Source: Desulfobulbaceae bacterium
Lineage (GTDB): Bacteria; Desulfobacterota; Desulfobulbia; Desulfobulbales; Desulfocapsaceae
Direction: 5' to 3'
DNA: 51,207 nucleotides
NCBI GenBank assembly: GCA_011390165.1
Contig: JAABSV010000029.1
Coordinates: 1-51,207, forward strand
A program made the translations under genes and the position numbers. Under the pieces are notes generated by a model. The model was not told where the DNA came from. It made no database searches and was given only the letters and a program-made list of their open reading frames with translations. This document shows positions 16,648 through 27,372 of the stretch, in pieces (positions within the stretch are counted from its first letter, which is position 1; each line of letters begins with the position of its first letter).

Positions 16648-17658
16648 ATGAAAAAACGAATGGTTGCCCTGATGCTGGGGTTGGGAGTTCTCTGGTCGCT
16701 GGCCCCGGTTGCCGCCATGGCCGAGGTAACCCTCACCTACAGCACCTTTTTCCCCCCCACCCATATCCAGGCGATTACCTCGGAAAACTGGTGCCGGGAG
16801 GTGGAGAAACGTACCGACGGACGGGTGGTGGTGCAGTTCTTCCCCGGCCAGACCCTGACCAAGGCACCGCAGACCTACGGGGCGGTCACCGACGGTATCG
16901 CCGACATCGGCACCGCTGCCCTCGCCTACACCCAGGGGCGCTTTCCGGTGATGGCGGCGATGGATCTCCCCTTCGGCTACAAATCAGGGCAGGCGGCCAC
17001 CGCCGTCGCCAACCGGCTCTACGCGAAAATGAACCCGAAGGAGTTCGCCGACACCAAGGTGATGTACTTTCACGCCCATGGCCCCGGTTTCCTCCACACC
17101 CGGAAAAAAGGGGTGGAAAAGCTGGAAGATCTGAAGGGCCAGCGCATCCGCTCCACCGGGATGAGCGCCAGCATTGTCACCGCCCTTGGCGGCACCCCGG
17201 TGAGCATGGCCATGCCGGACACCTACCAGTCGTTGCAGAAGGGGGTGGTCGACGGCAGTATCCACCCGGTGGAGACCAACAAGGGCTGGAATATGGGTGA
17301 GGTGGTCGACTATCTCACCATCGCCTACCCTTCCGCCTACACCACCACCTTCTTCGTGGTGATGAACCGGGATAAATGGCAGGCCATCGACCCGGCCGAC
17401 CAGCAGATCATCGAAGAACTCAATCGTGAGTGGGCCGGGCAGCATGGTGCCGCCTGGGACAGCAGTGACCAGGCCGGGATGGCCTTTTTCCAGGAAAAAG
17501 GGGGGAAGGTGATCGAGTTGAGCGAGGCGGAAAACAAACGTTGGGCCGAGGTGGTGGCGCCGGTGGTAGAGCAGTACACCGCCCGTCTCGATGAGATGAA
17601 CGTCGATGGCCGGGGGGTTGTCGAGTTCATCCGCGCCTCTCTCACGGAACTGCAGTAG
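16648..17658 (+). CDS. dctP: TRAP transporter solute-binding protein, DctP family (system 2)
   Basis: Periplasmic binding protein of 336 aa, the canonical DctP length. A signal peptide of about 26 residues (hydrophobic core ALMLGLGVLWSLAPVAAMA) precedes EVTLTYSTFFPPTHIQ. Conserved features: FFPGQTLTKAPQTYGAVTDGIADIG, the hinge and ligand-arginine segment LEDLKGQRIRSTGMSASIVTALGGTPVSMAMPDTYQSLQKGVVDG, and WNMGEVVDYLTIAYPSAYTTTFFVVMN. AAGGAGAG lies just before the ATG. It differs clearly from the system 1 protein, so the two importers should have different ligands. Confidence 0.93.
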   Translation: MKKRMVALMLGLGVLWSLAPVAAMAEVTLTYSTFFPPTHIQAITSENWCREVEKRTDGRVVVQFFPGQTLTKAPQTYGAVTDGIADIGTAALAYTQGRFPVMAAMDLPFGYKSGQAATAVANRLYAKMNPKEFADTKVMYFHAHGPGFLHTRKKGVEKLEDLKGQRIRSTGMSASIVTALGGTPVSMAMPDTYQSLQKGVVDGSIHPVETNKGWNMGEVVDYLTIAYPSAYTTTFFVVMNRDKWQAIDPADQQIIEELNREWAGQHGAAWDSSDQAGMAFFQEKGGKVIELSEAENKRWAEVVAPVVEQYTARLDEMNVDGRGVVEFIRASLTELQ

Positions 17659-17757
17659 CCGCCTTCCCCGCCCGGGAAGGTTCGTCCCGTCTGGCCACCT
17701 GACCTGACCTGACGGACCGGCCCGGTCAGGGGAGAGAAAAGAAGGCAGGCAGGGGTG

Positions 17758-17786
17758 GCCACCGGGGCAGGACCCCGCCCGGTGGC
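17758..17786 (+). terminator. Hairpin between dctP and dctQ of system 2
   Basis: A 9-bp perfect stem, GCCACCGGG against CCCGGTGGC, with further GC pairing possible inside. A smaller stem CCTTCCC/GGGAAGG lies near 17663-17682. There is no U-run, so readthrough into dctQ is expected. The likely role is 3' protection of dctP mRNA or partial termination. Confidence 0.6.
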
Positions 17787-17820
17787 GGAGCCGTAAGCAA
17801 GGGGTCGGTTATCCTCGACG

Positions 17821-18297
17821 TTGAAGCTGTTTACCTGGATTTCGAGAAAAATGATGGTGGCCGGCGGGGTGCTGCTGGTCATCATGATGGCCCTGACCTG
17901 TGTCGATATCGTCGGTCGGATGCTGGGGTATCCGGTGTTCGGCGCTTACGAGCTGATCAGTTTCATGGCCGCCCTGGCGGTTGCCCTTTCCCTGCCTGAT
18001 ACCCATGCCCACAAGCGGCATATCGGCGTGGAGATTCTCACCACCCGCCTGGCCCCCGCGACCCGGTTGCGCCTGGCGCTGATCACCGATCTGGTCGCCC
18101 TGCTCCTCTTTGCCGTGGTCAGCTGGCGGATGTTTGTCTACGCCGGCCAGCTCCGCCGCTCCGGGGAGGTGTCGATGAACCTCGGCATGCCCGAGTATAC
18201 CATCACCTTCGCGGTGGCCGTCGGCTTCCTCTTTTTCTCCATCGCCATTGTCAAGACCTGGCTGGAGACGCTCAAGAAGCTGAAGGAAGGGAGCTGA
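17821..18297 (+). CDS. dctQ: TRAP transporter small membrane subunit, DctQ (system 2)
   Basis: Membrane protein of 158 aa with four hydrophobic helices (about 12-32, 44-62, 85-104 and 122-144). Conserved DctQ features are VDIVGRMLGYPVFGAYELISFMAALAVALSLPDTHAHKRHIGVEIL. The frame is closed by a stop at 17794-17796. The first usable start after it is TTG at 17821, with no good ribosome-binding site; an ATG at 17851 is an alternative that would trim ten residues. Its stop overlaps the ATG of dctM by one base (TGATG at 18295-18299). Confidence 0.85.
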   Translation: MKLFTWISRKMMVAGGVLLVIMMALTCVDIVGRMLGYPVFGAYELISFMAALAVALSLPDTHAHKRHIGVEILTTRLAPATRLRLALITDLVALLLFAVVSWRMFVYAGQLRRSGEVSMNLGMPEYTITFAVAVGFLFFSIAIVKTWLETLKKLKEGS

Positions 18298-19613
18298 TGG
18301 GCGCGACAACCTTTGGCATAACCGGCATCCTGCTCATGGTGCTGCTCTTCCTCACCCGGATGCCGGTGGCCTATGTGATGACCCTGGTCGGTTTCCTCGG
18401 CTTCAGCGCCATGGTTTCCCTGCAGGGTGGGCTGAACCTGGTGGCCAAGGAGATGTATGCCACCTTTGCCAACTACGACCTCACCACCATTCCGCTCTTT
18501 ATCCTGATGGGGCAGCTGGTTTTCGGCAGCGGCATCAGTACCCGCCTCTACAGCGCCGCCCATGTCTGGCTGGGCGGGGTACGGGGTGGCATGGCCATGG
18601 CCACGGTCACCTCCTGTACCGCCTTCGGGGCGGTCTGCGGCTCCAGCCCGGCCACCGCCGCCACCATGGCGACCGTCGGCATGCCGGAGATGCGGCGCTT
18701 CGGCTACCGCGATGAACTGGCCGCCGGCGCCGTCGCCTCCGGCGGCGGGCTGGGGATGATCATGCCACCCAGTGTGGTGATGATCGTCTACGGTATCCTC
18801 ACCGAGCAGTCCATCGGCAAGCTGTTCATGGCCGGCATTATCCCCGCCCTGGTGGTCACCCTTCTTTTCATCCTCACCATCATGGTCTGGTGCGCCTTCT
18901 CCCCGGAGCAGGGACCGGCCGGACCCTCCTTCTCCTGGAGAGAGCGTTTCCGGGCCCTTTTTGGCCTCGGCGAGGTGGTCTTCGTCTTCGGGCTGGTGAT
19001 GGGCGGGCTGTTTGCCGGCTGGTTCACCCCCACCGAGTCGGCCGGGGTAGGGGTGTTCGGGGTGCTGGTCACCTCCCTGGTTCGCCGGCAGCTGAGCTGG
19101 GTGAAGTTCTGGGCGGCACTGTACGAGACCCTCCGCTCTTCCTGCATGGTCATGCTGCTGGTGGCTGGGGCAACGGTGTTCGGCAAGTTCATGGCGGTGA
19201 CCCGAATCCCTTTCGAGATCGCCTCCTGGATCGGCGCCTTCGACCTGCCGGCGGTGGTGATCCTCACCCTGATCGTTCTCGTCTATTTTCTCGGCGGCTG
19301 CGTGATGGACGCCCTCGCCCTGGTGATGCTCACCATCCCCATCTTTTATCCGGTGATTCTGGTGCTCGGCTATGACCCGATCTGGTTCGGGATCATCATC
19401 GTGCTCATCTCCCAGATGGGGGTGATTACCCCACCGGTGGGGATCAACGTCTATGTGGTTTACGGTGTTTCCCGTGGGTTACCGGGGGGTGGGGTCAGTC
19501 TCGAGTCGATCTTTCTCGGGGTGATGCCCTTCCTTGTTGCCATTATCGTGGCAATCGTCATCATGACCATCTTCCCGCAGATCATCACCTTTCTGCCGGC
19601 CTACCTTCTGTGA
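18297..19613 (+). CDS. dctM: TRAP transporter large membrane subunit, DctM (system 2)
   Basis: TRAP permease of 438 aa with about twelve hydrophobic segments. Signatures: TTIPLFILMGQLVFGSGISTRLYSAAHVWLGGVRGGMAMATV, CGSSPATAATMATVGMPEMRRFGY, ASGGGLGMIMPPSVVMIVYGILTEQSIGKLFMAGIIPAL, GGCVMDALALVMLTIPIFYPV and QMGVITPPVGINVYVVYG. Translationally coupled to dctQ. The gene is followed by a bidirectional terminator facing the convergent M14 peptidase operon. Confidence 0.93.
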   Translation: MGATTFGITGILLMVLLFLTRMPVAYVMTLVGFLGFSAMVSLQGGLNLVAKEMYATFANYDLTTIPLFILMGQLVFGSGISTRLYSAAHVWLGGVRGGMAMATVTSCTAFGAVCGSSPATAATMATVGMPEMRRFGYRDELAAGAVASGGGLGMIMPPSVVMIVYGILTEQSIGKLFMAGIIPALVVTLLFILTIMVWCAFSPEQGPAGPSFSWRERFRALFGLGEVVFVFGLVMGGLFAGWFTPTESAGVGVFGVLVTSLVRRQLSWVKFWAALYETLRSSCMVMLLVAGATVFGKFMAVTRIPFEIASWIGAFDLPAVVILTLIVLVYFLGGCVMDALALVMLTIPIFYPVILVLGYDPIWFGIIIVLISQMGVITPPVGINVYVVYGVSRGLPGGGVSLESIFLGVMPFLVAIIVAIVIMTIFPQIITFLPAYLL

Positions 19614-19645
19614 AGAACCCTCTCCTCCCTCTCCTCCCTCTCCTC

Positions 19646-19675
19646 ATAGCCTCGGCTGGAAGCAGCTGAGGCTAT
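19646..19675. terminator. Bidirectional terminator between convergent operons
   Basis: A 13-bp stem, ATAGCCTCGGCTG (19646-19658) pairing with CAGCTGAGGCTAT (19663-19675), with one G-U pair and a GAAG tetraloop, followed by TTTCGGTT on the + strand. It sits between the stop of dctM (19613) and the stop of the convergent peptidase gene (19682). Confidence 0.8.
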
Positions 19676-19681
19676 TTCGGT

Positions 19682-21451
19682 TCAGTTGGTCTCACCACCA
19701 CCACCAGCCGTTGGCAGCATAAGGTTTTGATAGGCTTCATAGGCGATCAGCACTGTCGCCATTTGCACCTCATGGGCGGCAACAAAGGGGGCGCCGTGAC
19801 AGGTTTCGTCGGGATATTCGCTGGTGAGAATCAGGGGGGGGGCCTCTTCCTCGCCAGCTGTGATCATGCAGGGGAAACCATTAATGATGTGAAAACCGGT
19901 GCCGCCGGAATGAATGCGATAGAGGTTCATCTGCTCGGCGTTGAAGGCCAGCAGGCCGGGAACCGTAGCCAGTCTTTTGGTCACCAGGGAAAGAAAGGTC
20001 TTTGCCCGTTCCGCCCAGGTTTTATGATGGTTCATGATGAGGAAAAATCCCTTGGGCAGGGTCCACATGGCAAAACCGTGTGGAATATAGCCGGAGAGCG
20101 GTCGGGTCCACTCATGGGATGGATAGCCATGCAGATTGATATGCAAATCTGCTCGGCTCAGTTGCAAGGCCTTGGTACGGATTTCTCCTTCGTAGAGATT
20201 GCTGCGGCGGTGCCCAAGGTCATCGCCCAGGGCGGTGTAGCGGGCTGCATGGTGCATGTGATTCGGGTTGTCGGCAATCAATCTCTGGTGCAGGGCATAG
20301 CCGTCCGGGTTTTCCAAAGGGGAAATGGTAAAATGGGCACCTTTTTTTGCGGCGAGGACCCTGGCCGCCCGCAGGGCGCCAACGACACCGCTGGTCTCGT
20401 TGGCATGCTGACCGCCACTGATCATTACCGGCAAGTCGCTGCCGGGGTGGTAACGGGCTTCGATTTTTCGCCCGGCTCGGGAGGTGGCGGTAAAGGGTGT
20501 GCCACTGATTTCCCAGAGTTCTCGCTGTATTTGCGCGGTGGTGAGCGGGCTGCCGGCGCTAGCCAGTTGACGGTGCGGGCCGCTTCGTTCACTTGCCTCA
20601 AGTGGGCGGATTTCGATCCGCAGCGCCGTCTCGCCCTTGCCATGGAGGATCTCCGGAACAATCTGTCCGGGTCGCAGGCTGCGGTCGCCATGCGGACGTT
20701 TGGCCCGCTGTTGGAAGAATTCCAGTATGGAAAAATACAGATCCTCATGCAGAGCCTCTTGCAGGCTGAGAACTTCCTGGCCGTAATCGAGGGGTTGTTC
20801 CCTCGCTGGCAGGTTGACGGCTATATGTAACTCTTCGAAGTACGGTTCTTTATCGCCCCATGGGTAGGCGGAGATCGTTTGCATGATCTGAGCGTAGAGG
20901 GCCTCGAACTCGGTTTCCAGGCGCTCATCAAGAAGCGTATGCCCACTGGCATCACGCACCCGCAACCAACCGGTCGGCGACAAATGACTCGTACCGCTGC
21001 TGTCGACATGGCTCCGGTTTGGGGCAAAGACCTGATGTCTGCTTTCCTCGCCTTGGGCACTCACGAGGATGAGGGTATACACAGGCTGCTCCCGCCGATC
21101 GGGGAGAAAGGTGAGGTGTACATCGCCGAGAAGGGCGGCGAGCGGATAGGTCTCTAGAAGAAAGCGATTCTCAGCTGCCCCCGCACATACGGGATACTGC
21201 AGCTTGACCTCGGCAGGCAAATCGTCCTGCCGGTGCAGGTCTTCGAGAAAATAATGGAGCAACGGCTTGTAGGCACTTCTCAGGCGGGCCTCGACGCCGC
21301 AGGCGGCAAGTTCGGCCTCCGCCCGACGGCGTTCATGTCGGTCATCGAACAGCCATGCCTCGATGCGCATTCCCCGGTTCGCCTCATCGGCAAAGCGCTG
21401 CACCAGGGTGTCGAGTGTTCTCGGAAAGGTTGTCTGCAGAAGTATGTTCAT
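19682..21451 (-). CDS. M14-family zinc carboxypeptidase-like protein
   Basis: Protein of 589 aa with a C-terminal M14 (carboxypeptidase A-like) catalytic domain from about residue 315. The zinc ligands are visible in GGQHANETSG (His349, Glu352) and in the DLHINLHGYPSHEW segment (His441 likely, or His437); LENPDGY (379-385) is also family-typical. The first roughly 300 residues are not recognised. There is no signal peptide, so it should act in the cytoplasm. Its ATG overlaps the stop of the upstream permease gene (ATGA), making it the last gene of the peptide-importer operon. This suggests it trims imported peptides. Confidence 0.85.
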   Translation of the reverse strand: MNILLQTTFPRTLDTLVQRFADEANRGMRIEAWLFDDRHERRRAEAELAACGVEARLRSAYKPLLHYFLEDLHRQDDLPAEVKLQYPVCAGAAENRFLLETYPLAALLGDVHLTFLPDRREQPVYTLILVSAQGEESRHQVFAPNRSHVDSSGTSHLSPTGWLRVRDASGHTLLDERLETEFEALYAQIMQTISAYPWGDKEPYFEELHIAVNLPAREQPLDYGQEVLSLQEALHEDLYFSILEFFQQRAKRPHGDRSLRPGQIVPEILHGKGETALRIEIRPLEASERSGPHRQLASAGSPLTTAQIQRELWEISGTPFTATSRAGRKIEARYHPGSDLPVMISGGQHANETSGVVGALRAARVLAAKKGAHFTISPLENPDGYALHQRLIADNPNHMHHAARYTALGDDLGHRRSNLYEGEIRTKALQLSRADLHINLHGYPSHEWTRPLSGYIPHGFAMWTLPKGFFLIMNHHKTWAERAKTFLSLVTKRLATVPGLLAFNAEQMNLYRIHSGGTGFHIINGFPCMITAGEEEAPPLILTSEYPDETCHGAPFVAAHEVQMATVLIAYEAYQNLMLPTAGGGGETN

Positions 21452-22299
21452 TTGGATGTCCTACCGGTTGGGTCGAGACTGTCGCGCAGCCAGTCGCCAA
21501 GAAGATTGAGGCCGAGCACAGTCAACAAAATGGCCAGGCCTGGGAAAAAACTGACCCACCAGGCATTTTGCAGATAGGTGCGGCCATCGGCGAGCATGCC
21601 ACCCCAGCTGGGGGTAAGTGGATCGACGCCCAGGCCGAGAAAGGTCAGGCTGCTCTCCAGGAGAATGTTATTGGCAACATTGAGGGTCATCAGGACGATG
21701 ACCGGACCGATGAGGTTGGGCAGAAGATGGCGGAAGAGGATATTCAGGTCGCCAACCCCGATGGCCTGTGCCGACTGGATAAACTCTCGATCGCGAAGGG
21801 CAAGCACCGAGCCGCGGACGAGGCGGGCATACTGCACCCACTGGGAGATGATAAGGAGCAAGATCATATTGCGCAGACCGCCGCCGACAATGGCGATGAA
21901 GGTAATGGCCAGAAGGATGAAGGGCAGGGCGAGCTGGACATCGGCAAAGCGCATAACGATCATATCCCAGAATCCTCGATAGTATCCTGAAATAAGACCC
22001 ATGATCACCCCGATCACCACAGCTCCGGCAACCGACAACAGGCCGACCATAAGCGAGATTTTGCCGCCGGCAACAACCCTGGCAAGGACATCGCGACCGA
22101 GGGGGTCGGTGCCAAAGGGGTGGCTCATGGTGATAAAGGGTGGCAGCAGTCGGGCGGAAAGGTCGATTTTCCCGGCCCCTGGAAAAAGGAGGTCGGAGAA
22201 GAGGACCAAAAGGCAGATGGTACCGGTGAGGCCGGTGCCGAGCAGGAACTCAATGCTCGTGTAACGGCGGTAGGTGAGTTGTTTTGTTGCGCTTGCCAT
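21448..22299 (-). CDS. dppC: Peptide ABC transporter permease, DppC type
   Basis: Inner-membrane permease of 283 aa with the OppC/DppC N-terminal helix (YTSIEFLLGTGLTGTICLLVLFSDLLFPG) and the PFGTDPLGRDVLARVVAGGKISLMVG signature. The EAA-like loop is at ESSLTFLGLGVDPLTPSWGGMLADG after the QAIGVGDLNILFRHLLPNLIGPVIV segment. It pairs with the DppB-type permease three bases upstream and overlaps the peptidase gene downstream. Confidence 0.93.
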   Translation of the reverse strand: MASATKQLTYRRYTSIEFLLGTGLTGTICLLVLFSDLLFPGAGKIDLSARLLPPFITMSHPFGTDPLGRDVLARVVAGGKISLMVGLLSVAGAVVIGVIMGLISGYYRGFWDMIVMRFADVQLALPFILLAITFIAIVGGGLRNMILLLIISQWVQYARLVRGSVLALRDREFIQSAQAIGVGDLNILFRHLLPNLIGPVIVLMTLNVANNILLESSLTFLGLGVDPLTPSWGGMLADGRTYLQNAWWVSFFPGLAILLTVLGLNLLGDWLRDSLDPTGRTSK

Positions 22300-22302
22300 A
22301 GA

Positions 22303-23235
22303 CTAGTCCCTGCCTTCCATGCGGATGCGTGGATCGATAAGGCCGTAGGCGATATCGACGAGCAGATTGACGCCGACTATGAGCATCGACAGCACGGTGA
22401 TGACCCCCTGCAACACCGGATAATCGCGGCCGGCGACAGCATCGAGGGCCAGGGTGCCCAGGCCGGGCCAGTTGAAGACCCGCTCGATGACGACGATGCC
22501 GCCAAGCAGCCCACCGAACTGCAGGCCGAAATAGGTAATGAGGGGAATGGCGCAATTGCGCAGGGCATGTTTGTAGAGGACGACATTTTCGCTGAGTCCC
22601 TTCGCCCGGGCCACCATGATGTACTGAAACTGCATGGTTTCAAGCATCGAGGCGCGGACCAGGCGGACGTTGTAGGCGGTAAGGATCACGCCGATGGTTG
22701 TCGCCGGCATGATAAAGCTGGTAAAGCCTTCCATGCCACTTGGTGGCAGCCAGCGTAGAAAAATGGAAAAGAGCAGGACCAGCATGATGGCCAGCCAGAA
22801 GTTGGGAAAAGACAATCCGACCAATGAGAGAATGCGAATGGTCTGATCCGGCCATTTTCCACGAGAGATGGCGGCCTTGATGCCGAGAGGAATGGAGATG
22901 GCGATGGAGACGAGCATTGAGGCAAAGGCCAGCATGAGCGTTGCCGGCAAGGCTTTGCCGATCAGCATGGCAACCGGGGTGCCGCCTAAAAAGCTCCGGC
23001 CGAAATCAAGATGCAGGATACCGAGGAGAAAATTGCCATACTGCACGAAAAAAGGCTGGTTGAGGCCAAGGGCTTCCCGGATGCGGGCGAGATCCTCTTC
23101 GGTGACGCTGCCGGCCCCTTGAGTGAGCATCAGGGCTGGGTCACCGGTCAGACGGATGGCAAAAGCGACCACCAGAGTCACCACCAACACGACGAAAATC
23201 GCCTGGAAAAGGCGGCGAAGAAGAAATCCTGCCAT
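22303..23235 (-). CDS. dppB: Peptide ABC transporter permease, DppB type
   Basis: Inner-membrane permease of 310 aa. DppB/OppB features: N-terminal FLLRRLFQAIFVVLVVTLVVAFAIRLTGDPA, LGLNQPFFVQYGNFLLGILHLDFGRSF, LGIKAAISRGKWPD, and the cytoplasmic loop TMQFQYIMVARAKGLSENVVLYKHALRNCAIPLITYFGLQFGGLLGG. It forms the heterodimeric channel with the DppC-type subunit. About 70 bp separate it from the binding-protein gene upstream. Confidence 0.93.
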   Translation of the reverse strand: MAGFLLRRLFQAIFVVLVVTLVVAFAIRLTGDPALMLTQGAGSVTEEDLARIREALGLNQPFFVQYGNFLLGILHLDFGRSFLGGTPVAMLIGKALPATLMLAFASMLVSIAISIPLGIKAAISRGKWPDQTIRILSLVGLSFPNFWLAIMLVLLFSIFLRWLPPSGMEGFTSFIMPATTIGVILTAYNVRLVRASMLETMQFQYIMVARAKGLSENVVLYKHALRNCAIPLITYFGLQFGGLLGGIVVIERVFNWPGLGTLALDAVAGRDYPVLQGVITVLSMLIVGVNLLVDIAYGLIDPRIRMEGRD

Positions 23236-23304
23236 ACGATATCTCTTTGTTGTTTGCCTTGCCCTGGAGCCGCTCGACCATGGCCGAGCGGCTCCAGGAT
23301 AGTG

Positions 23305-24837
23305 TTACTCTACCGTTACCTCGGTCAGCCGCAGCCGGCTGTCCGGTACCGGGGTGAAATTTTTCACCCGCTTGTTGACACCGAAGATGGCATTGAGATT
23401 GTAAAGAGGCATCTCCAGCGCCCGTTCGGCAGCATATCGGGCAATGGACTGGAGGATTTTTTCCCGCTCGGCCCGATCGGTGATGCTGCGTTGGGACTCG
23501 AGCATGGCATCAAGTTCCTTGTCGCTGTCGTAGGGGTTCCATTTTTCCCCGGTATGGTACATGAGGTAGGCGGTATTGTCGAAATCAAGGGTCCAGCCGC
23601 CCCAGGATTGCTGGAACATCTCGCCGGTTTTTCCTGCCGGAATGATATCGTTCAGCAGCACGTTGGTCTCATAGGGTTTGATGGTGGCATTGAGGCCGAT
23701 GGCCTGGAGGTAACTGGCGACTGCCTGGACGACTTCGTTAAAGGTTGCATCGTTGCCGCGAATATCGATTTGCACCGTGGCCCCGGGGGCGACGCCGGCT
23801 TCTTTCAAGAGGGCCTTGGCCTTTTCTGGGTCGTAGGGCAGGGGCTGCATCTGCGGATCGTTACCAAAGGAAAGTTTGCCCTGGAAACTGGCAATGGGCG
23901 CGGCCTGGCCGCCAAGAACCGAGTCGATGATTGCCTGGCGGTCTACGCCCAGAATCATTGCCGTCCGTACTTCTTGCTTGGCGGTAATGCCGTTGCCGGT
24001 GTTGAAGCGCAAGGCGTACACGGTTGGGCTGGCGGTGGTGACGATGTCAAGGCGAGGGTCGCTTTTAATCGTTGAAATCATGGCGATGGGGATGGTCGGC
24101 GGGATGACCAGATCGACCCGACCGGCCTGCAACTCGGCGACTGCCGTTGATGGCTCGCTGATAAAGCGGTATTCCAGCTTGTCCAGTTTCGGTGCCCCAC
24201 CCCAATGCTCCGGGAAGGCCTCAAGCTTGATCCCGACCTTCGGTTCGTAGGAGACGAACTTGAAGGGGCCGGTGCCGACTGGGTTGGCGTTAAAGTGGGC
24301 ATCGCCCTTTTCCTGAATATACTTTGGCGGGACAATCATCGCCCCGTAACCGGCAAGCTTGGTCAAGAGAACCGGGTCGGGTTTGTTGAGCTGAAAATCA
24401 ACGGTCTTGGCATCAATGATATCGACTGCCTTGATGGCGGTGTAGTTCGACCGTTGCGGACCCTTATTGCCCTCCTCACCGAGCAGTCGATTGAAGGTGA
24501 ATTGTACTGCTTCGGCGTTACATGGCTCGCCATTATGGAAGACGACCCCTTCGCGCAGGTGAAAGCGGATGCGCAGGCCGCCGTCCAATTCTTCCCAGGA
24601 GGTGGCGAGACCTGGTACCAGTTTGGCATCAGGTCCGCGATAGGTGAGGCCATCGTAGATATTGGTTGCCACCGAGGCCCAGTTGACCAGAAAGGTGTCG
24701 ATTGGATCCCAGCTGCCTGGATCCTGGGGGGAGGAAACCGTCATGGTACCTGCGGCCCCCGCCGGAGTGGTTGCCAGCGGGCCGGCAACAAGGGCAGCCA
24801 GCATGAGTGCTGCCCATACCCTCTTTCGTAAAAACAT
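23305..24837 (-). CDS. ABC transporter peptide-binding protein (SBP family 5)
   Basis: Periplasmic DppA/OppA-type binding protein of 510 aa. A classical signal peptide of about 28 residues (ALMLAALVAGPLATTPAGAA) has no lipobox cysteine. Family blocks: VSSPQDPGSWDPIDTFLVNWASVATNIYDGLTY, WEELDGGLRIRFHLREGVVFHNGEPCNAEAVQFTFNRLL, GTGPFKFVSYEPKVGIKLEAFPEHWGG and the C-terminal LYNLNAIFGVNKRVKNFTP. Such proteins bind di- or oligopeptides, glutathione or nickel complexes. The M14 peptidase in the operon favours peptides. Confidence 0.92.
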   Translation of the reverse strand: MFLRKRVWAALMLAALVAGPLATTPAGAAGTMTVSSPQDPGSWDPIDTFLVNWASVATNIYDGLTYRGPDAKLVPGLATSWEELDGGLRIRFHLREGVVFHNGEPCNAEAVQFTFNRLLGEEGNKGPQRSNYTAIKAVDIIDAKTVDFQLNKPDPVLLTKLAGYGAMIVPPKYIQEKGDAHFNANPVGTGPFKFVSYEPKVGIKLEAFPEHWGGAPKLDKLEYRFISEPSTAVAELQAGRVDLVIPPTIPIAMISTIKSDPRLDIVTTASPTVYALRFNTGNGITAKQEVRTAMILGVDRQAIIDSVLGGQAAPIASFQGKLSFGNDPQMQPLPYDPEKAKALLKEAGVAPGATVQIDIRGNDATFNEVVQAVASYLQAIGLNATIKPYETNVLLNDIIPAGKTGEMFQQSWGGWTLDFDNTAYLMYHTGEKWNPYDSDKELDAMLESQRSITDRAEREKILQSIARYAAERALEMPLYNLNAIFGVNKRVKNFTPVPDSRLRLTEVTVE

Positions 24838-24876
24838 TTTTCTCTCCTTTGGTTGATTACTGGGGCATTCCCCCTT

Positions 24877-26709
<1,833 letters not shown>

Positions 26710-26984
26710 ACACACGCCTTGTCAATCAACGGTACATTCAGCGTCTGCTATCGGTTGTCAGCGGACGGGACAGTAAAGATATCCCATTCACCAGGGCGTA
26801 TGAGGCATTCCCCATGCTTTAAAATATTTCCAAATGATATTCACCATATATTTGTAAATTTTGAGAACATTTTTTCATCCCGGCAAAAAAGTGGTTCATC
26901 CGGCAAACGAATATCCGGGGAAAAAATATTACCCTGTGCACCCACGGTAACGGGTGTAGGGGCGACCGGCGGGTCGCCCACCTA

Positions 26985-27023
26985 TGGTCGGCCTCATATG
27001 GTCGGCCTCATCTGGTCGGCCTG
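26985..27023. repeat. 14-bp tandem repeat, about 2.8 copies
   Basis: TGGTCGGCCTCATA and its variant ending ATC start at 26985 and 26999, and a third, truncated copy starts at 27013. It lies directly beside a REP-like palindrome and shares the GGTCG core, so it may be a by-product of REP amplification. Confidence 0.75.
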
Positions 27024-27139
27024 GCAAAATGGGTGTTGCGGCCTGCATTGCGCATCTGGGGCGACCGGCCGGTCGCCCCTACGGTGCATCGACGTTGTCT
27101 GCTTGTACATGGTGTTGTATCCGGCGGGTCGCCCAGATA

Positions 27140-27211
27140 AAAATACCATGGGCAACCGCGGTGAAAATACCATGGGCAACCGCGATGAAAATACCATGGG
27201 CAACCGCGATG
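27140..27211. repeat. 24-bp tandem repeat, three copies
   Basis: Three gapless 24-bp units at 27140-27163, 27164-27187 and 27188-27211, differing at a single position in the first copy. Each contains AAAATACCATGGGCAACCG. It is not a CRISPR array, because there are no spacers. Confidence 0.85.
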
Positions 27212-27372
27212 ACGGATGTAGGGGCGACCGGCGGGTCGCCCATACGGTGTAATTAGGTGTCCCACCGGTCGCCCACGTTGAACGTGGCAAGACGGATTGC
27301 AATTTTCTGCTATTCCATCTACAGTTCACTGTGGTTGTTACCAATCCCCTTTCTTCAATTACAAGGTGAGCC

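Larger units (their letters stand above)
26952..27275. repeat. Cluster of REP-like palindromes, second family
   Basis: Copies of a GTAGGGGCGACCGG-type element with the complement GGTCGCCC occur at about 26955-26981 and 27217-27241 in one orientation. A fuller palindrome at about 27059-27083 (GGGGCGACCGG joined to CCGGTCGCCCC) combines both orientations. Half copies lie near 27121-27135 and 27262-27275. The core differs from the GGAGCGGGCC family at 13.3 kb. Clustering in one spacer fits REP/BIME-like arrays. Confidence 0.7.
26710..27372. other. Promoter-and-repeat region between peptide importer and arginine operon
   Basis: 663 bp without a credible gene. The AT-rich part at about 26810-26940 presumably holds the promoter of the leftward importer operon. 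From 26950 to 27275 it consists of REP-like palindromes and two tandem repeats, listed separately. An open frame across the repeats is a by-product of the 24-bp unit being a multiple of three. An AAGGTGAG ribosome-binding site at 27362-27369 serves the rightward gene. Confidence 0.65.

Noticed and set aside
27140..27211. Possible CRISPR array
   Set aside because: The units are contiguous with no spacers, and no cas gene is in the window.
26719..27252. Open frame of 177 codons across the repeat region, with repeated NTMGNRDE
   Set aside because: It is produced by the 24-bp tandem repeat and REP-like palindromes, has no ribosome-binding site and no protein-like composition outside the repeats.
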